Source of the DNA: an uncultured Oscillospiraceae bacterium
Lineage (GTDB): Bacteria; Bacillota; Clostridia; Oscillospirales; Ruminococcaceae
Length of the DNA: 21,699 bases
Assembly: GCA_910587135.1 (NCBI GenBank)
Contig: CAJULF010000045.1
Location: 1 to 21,699 of the forward strand
Reading direction: 5' to 3'
In this document: one piece after another, positions 21,461-21,699 of the stretch
How positions within the stretch are numbered: the first letter of the stretch is position 1
How the letters are laid out: each line of letters opens with the position of its first letter
Notes under the pieces: generated by a model
Told to the model about the DNA's origin: nothing
The model's database searches: none
What the model saw: only the letters and a program-made list of their open reading frames with translations
Program-made: the position numbers and the translations under genes

Positions 21461-21655
21461 TCTTTTAAAGGTTGACCTGATTTGGATTTTTAAAAAAATT
21501 TCAAAATTCCCGCAATCACGCGCCGTTCGCTGCGCGAGGTTTTGCGCAAACAGCTGCAAAACTCAACAAGCAGCCACGCGCATATTGCGCAAAACCACCT
21601 CCGCGCGGTTGCGGGAACCGGTCGGAATTTGCTTCGCAAATTCCGACACTTTTTG
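21461..21655 (+). repeat. Structured repeat copy F with altered hairpin arm
   Basis: The left end is diverged (TTAAAGGTTGACC retained) and the right end is lost after CGACACTTTTTG. Stem 2 is TCGGAATTTGC-TTC-GCAAATTCCGA. The tip of stem 1 is replaced by about 65 bp forming another imperfect hairpin (GAGGTTTTGCGCAA against TTGCGCAAAACCACCTC). It lies upstream of the nifS promoter. Confidence 0.7.
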
Positions 21656-21673
21656 TAGCTTTAGCGCAAAAAA

Positions 21674-21692
21674 CCACCGCTTGAAGCGGTGG
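21674..21692. repeat. Hairpin at the right window edge
   Basis: CCACCGC pairs with GCGGTGG around a TTGAA loop, the same loop as the first hairpin at the left edge. It is preceded by GCGCAAAAAACC, which resembles the end of the hairpin insert in repeat copy F (GCGCAAAACCACC). It may be a terminator or an end of an element that continues past the window. Confidence 0.4.
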
Positions 21693-21699
21693 AATAAAA

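Noticed and set aside
3372..21655. The repeated sequences as a CRISPR array
   Set aside because: Copies are kilobases apart, in both orientations, and have no regular spacers.

Overview
The window looks like a chromosomal segment of a low-to-mid GC anaerobic Firmicute, most likely a Clostridia/Oscillospiraceae (Ruminococcus-like) organism. The basis is the strong GGAGG ribosome-binding sites, sigma-A promoters that nearly all have 17-bp spacers, a sensory-type [FeFe]-hydrogenase, a clostridial-type HPr, a NifS/NifU-type Fe-S pair and a DUF2508 protein. Genus assignment is inference. No rRNA, tRNA, CRISPR array, phage gene or transposase gene was seen.

Layout. 1-1.9 kb (minus): PduL-type phosphotransacylase translationally coupled (TAATG) to a DUF6348-like protein. 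1.9-3.3 kb (minus): a TfoX-C/inorganic-pyrophosphatase fusion and a Nudix hydrolase with a small gene remnant between them. 3.6-7.4 kb (plus): a zinc-uptake operon, Fur-family regulator (Zur-like), ZnuA lipoprotein, ZnuC ATPase and ZnuB permease. It is interrupted between znuA and znuC by TfoX and methyltransferase remnants and an MGMT-like gene that has its own promoter. 7.7-9.6 kb (minus): a soluble [FeFe]-hydrogenase-like sensor fused to a chemoreceptor signalling domain, with a ~165-nt leader. 9.9-10.0 kb (plus): a possible small RNA. 10.0-15.7 kb (minus): a sucrose PTS locus, LacI-type scrR followed by scrA (EIIBCA, frameshifted), scrB, scrK and an HPr paralogue. 16.1-17.4 kb (minus): a small membrane protein and a uridine-phosphorylase-like enzyme. 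18.1-19.3 kb: a DUF2508 protein (plus) and a flavin reductase (minus) preceded by a coupled 37-codon ORF. 19.7-21.3 kb (minus): cysteine desulfurase and NifU/IscU scaffold.

The most unusual content is between the genes. A family of ~194-bp structured repeats occurs at least six times (3372-3563, 7415-7609, 17582-17952, 18422-18517, 19449-19673, 21461-21655) plus a fragment (7610-7690), in both orientations and always outside genes. Full copies have short terminal inverted repeats, a second inner inverted repeat and two hairpins whose stems change in a compensatory way between copies. Two copies are bounded by direct repeats of a short palindrome, suggesting insertion into hairpin DNA. One copy contains a second, unrelated 173-bp miniature element inserted exactly at TTAA. 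No recognisable mobilising enzyme is in the window, so these look like non-autonomous mobile repeats, and are the best candidate for an undescribed system here.

Genes and sites work in small transcription units, mostly with visible promoters. The zinc genes form a probable autoregulated uptake system. The sucrose genes cover import, hydrolysis and fructose phosphorylation under a LacI-type repressor whose operators overlap both promoters. iscS and nifU build Fe-S clusters, with an inverted repeat over their promoter that could bind a regulator.
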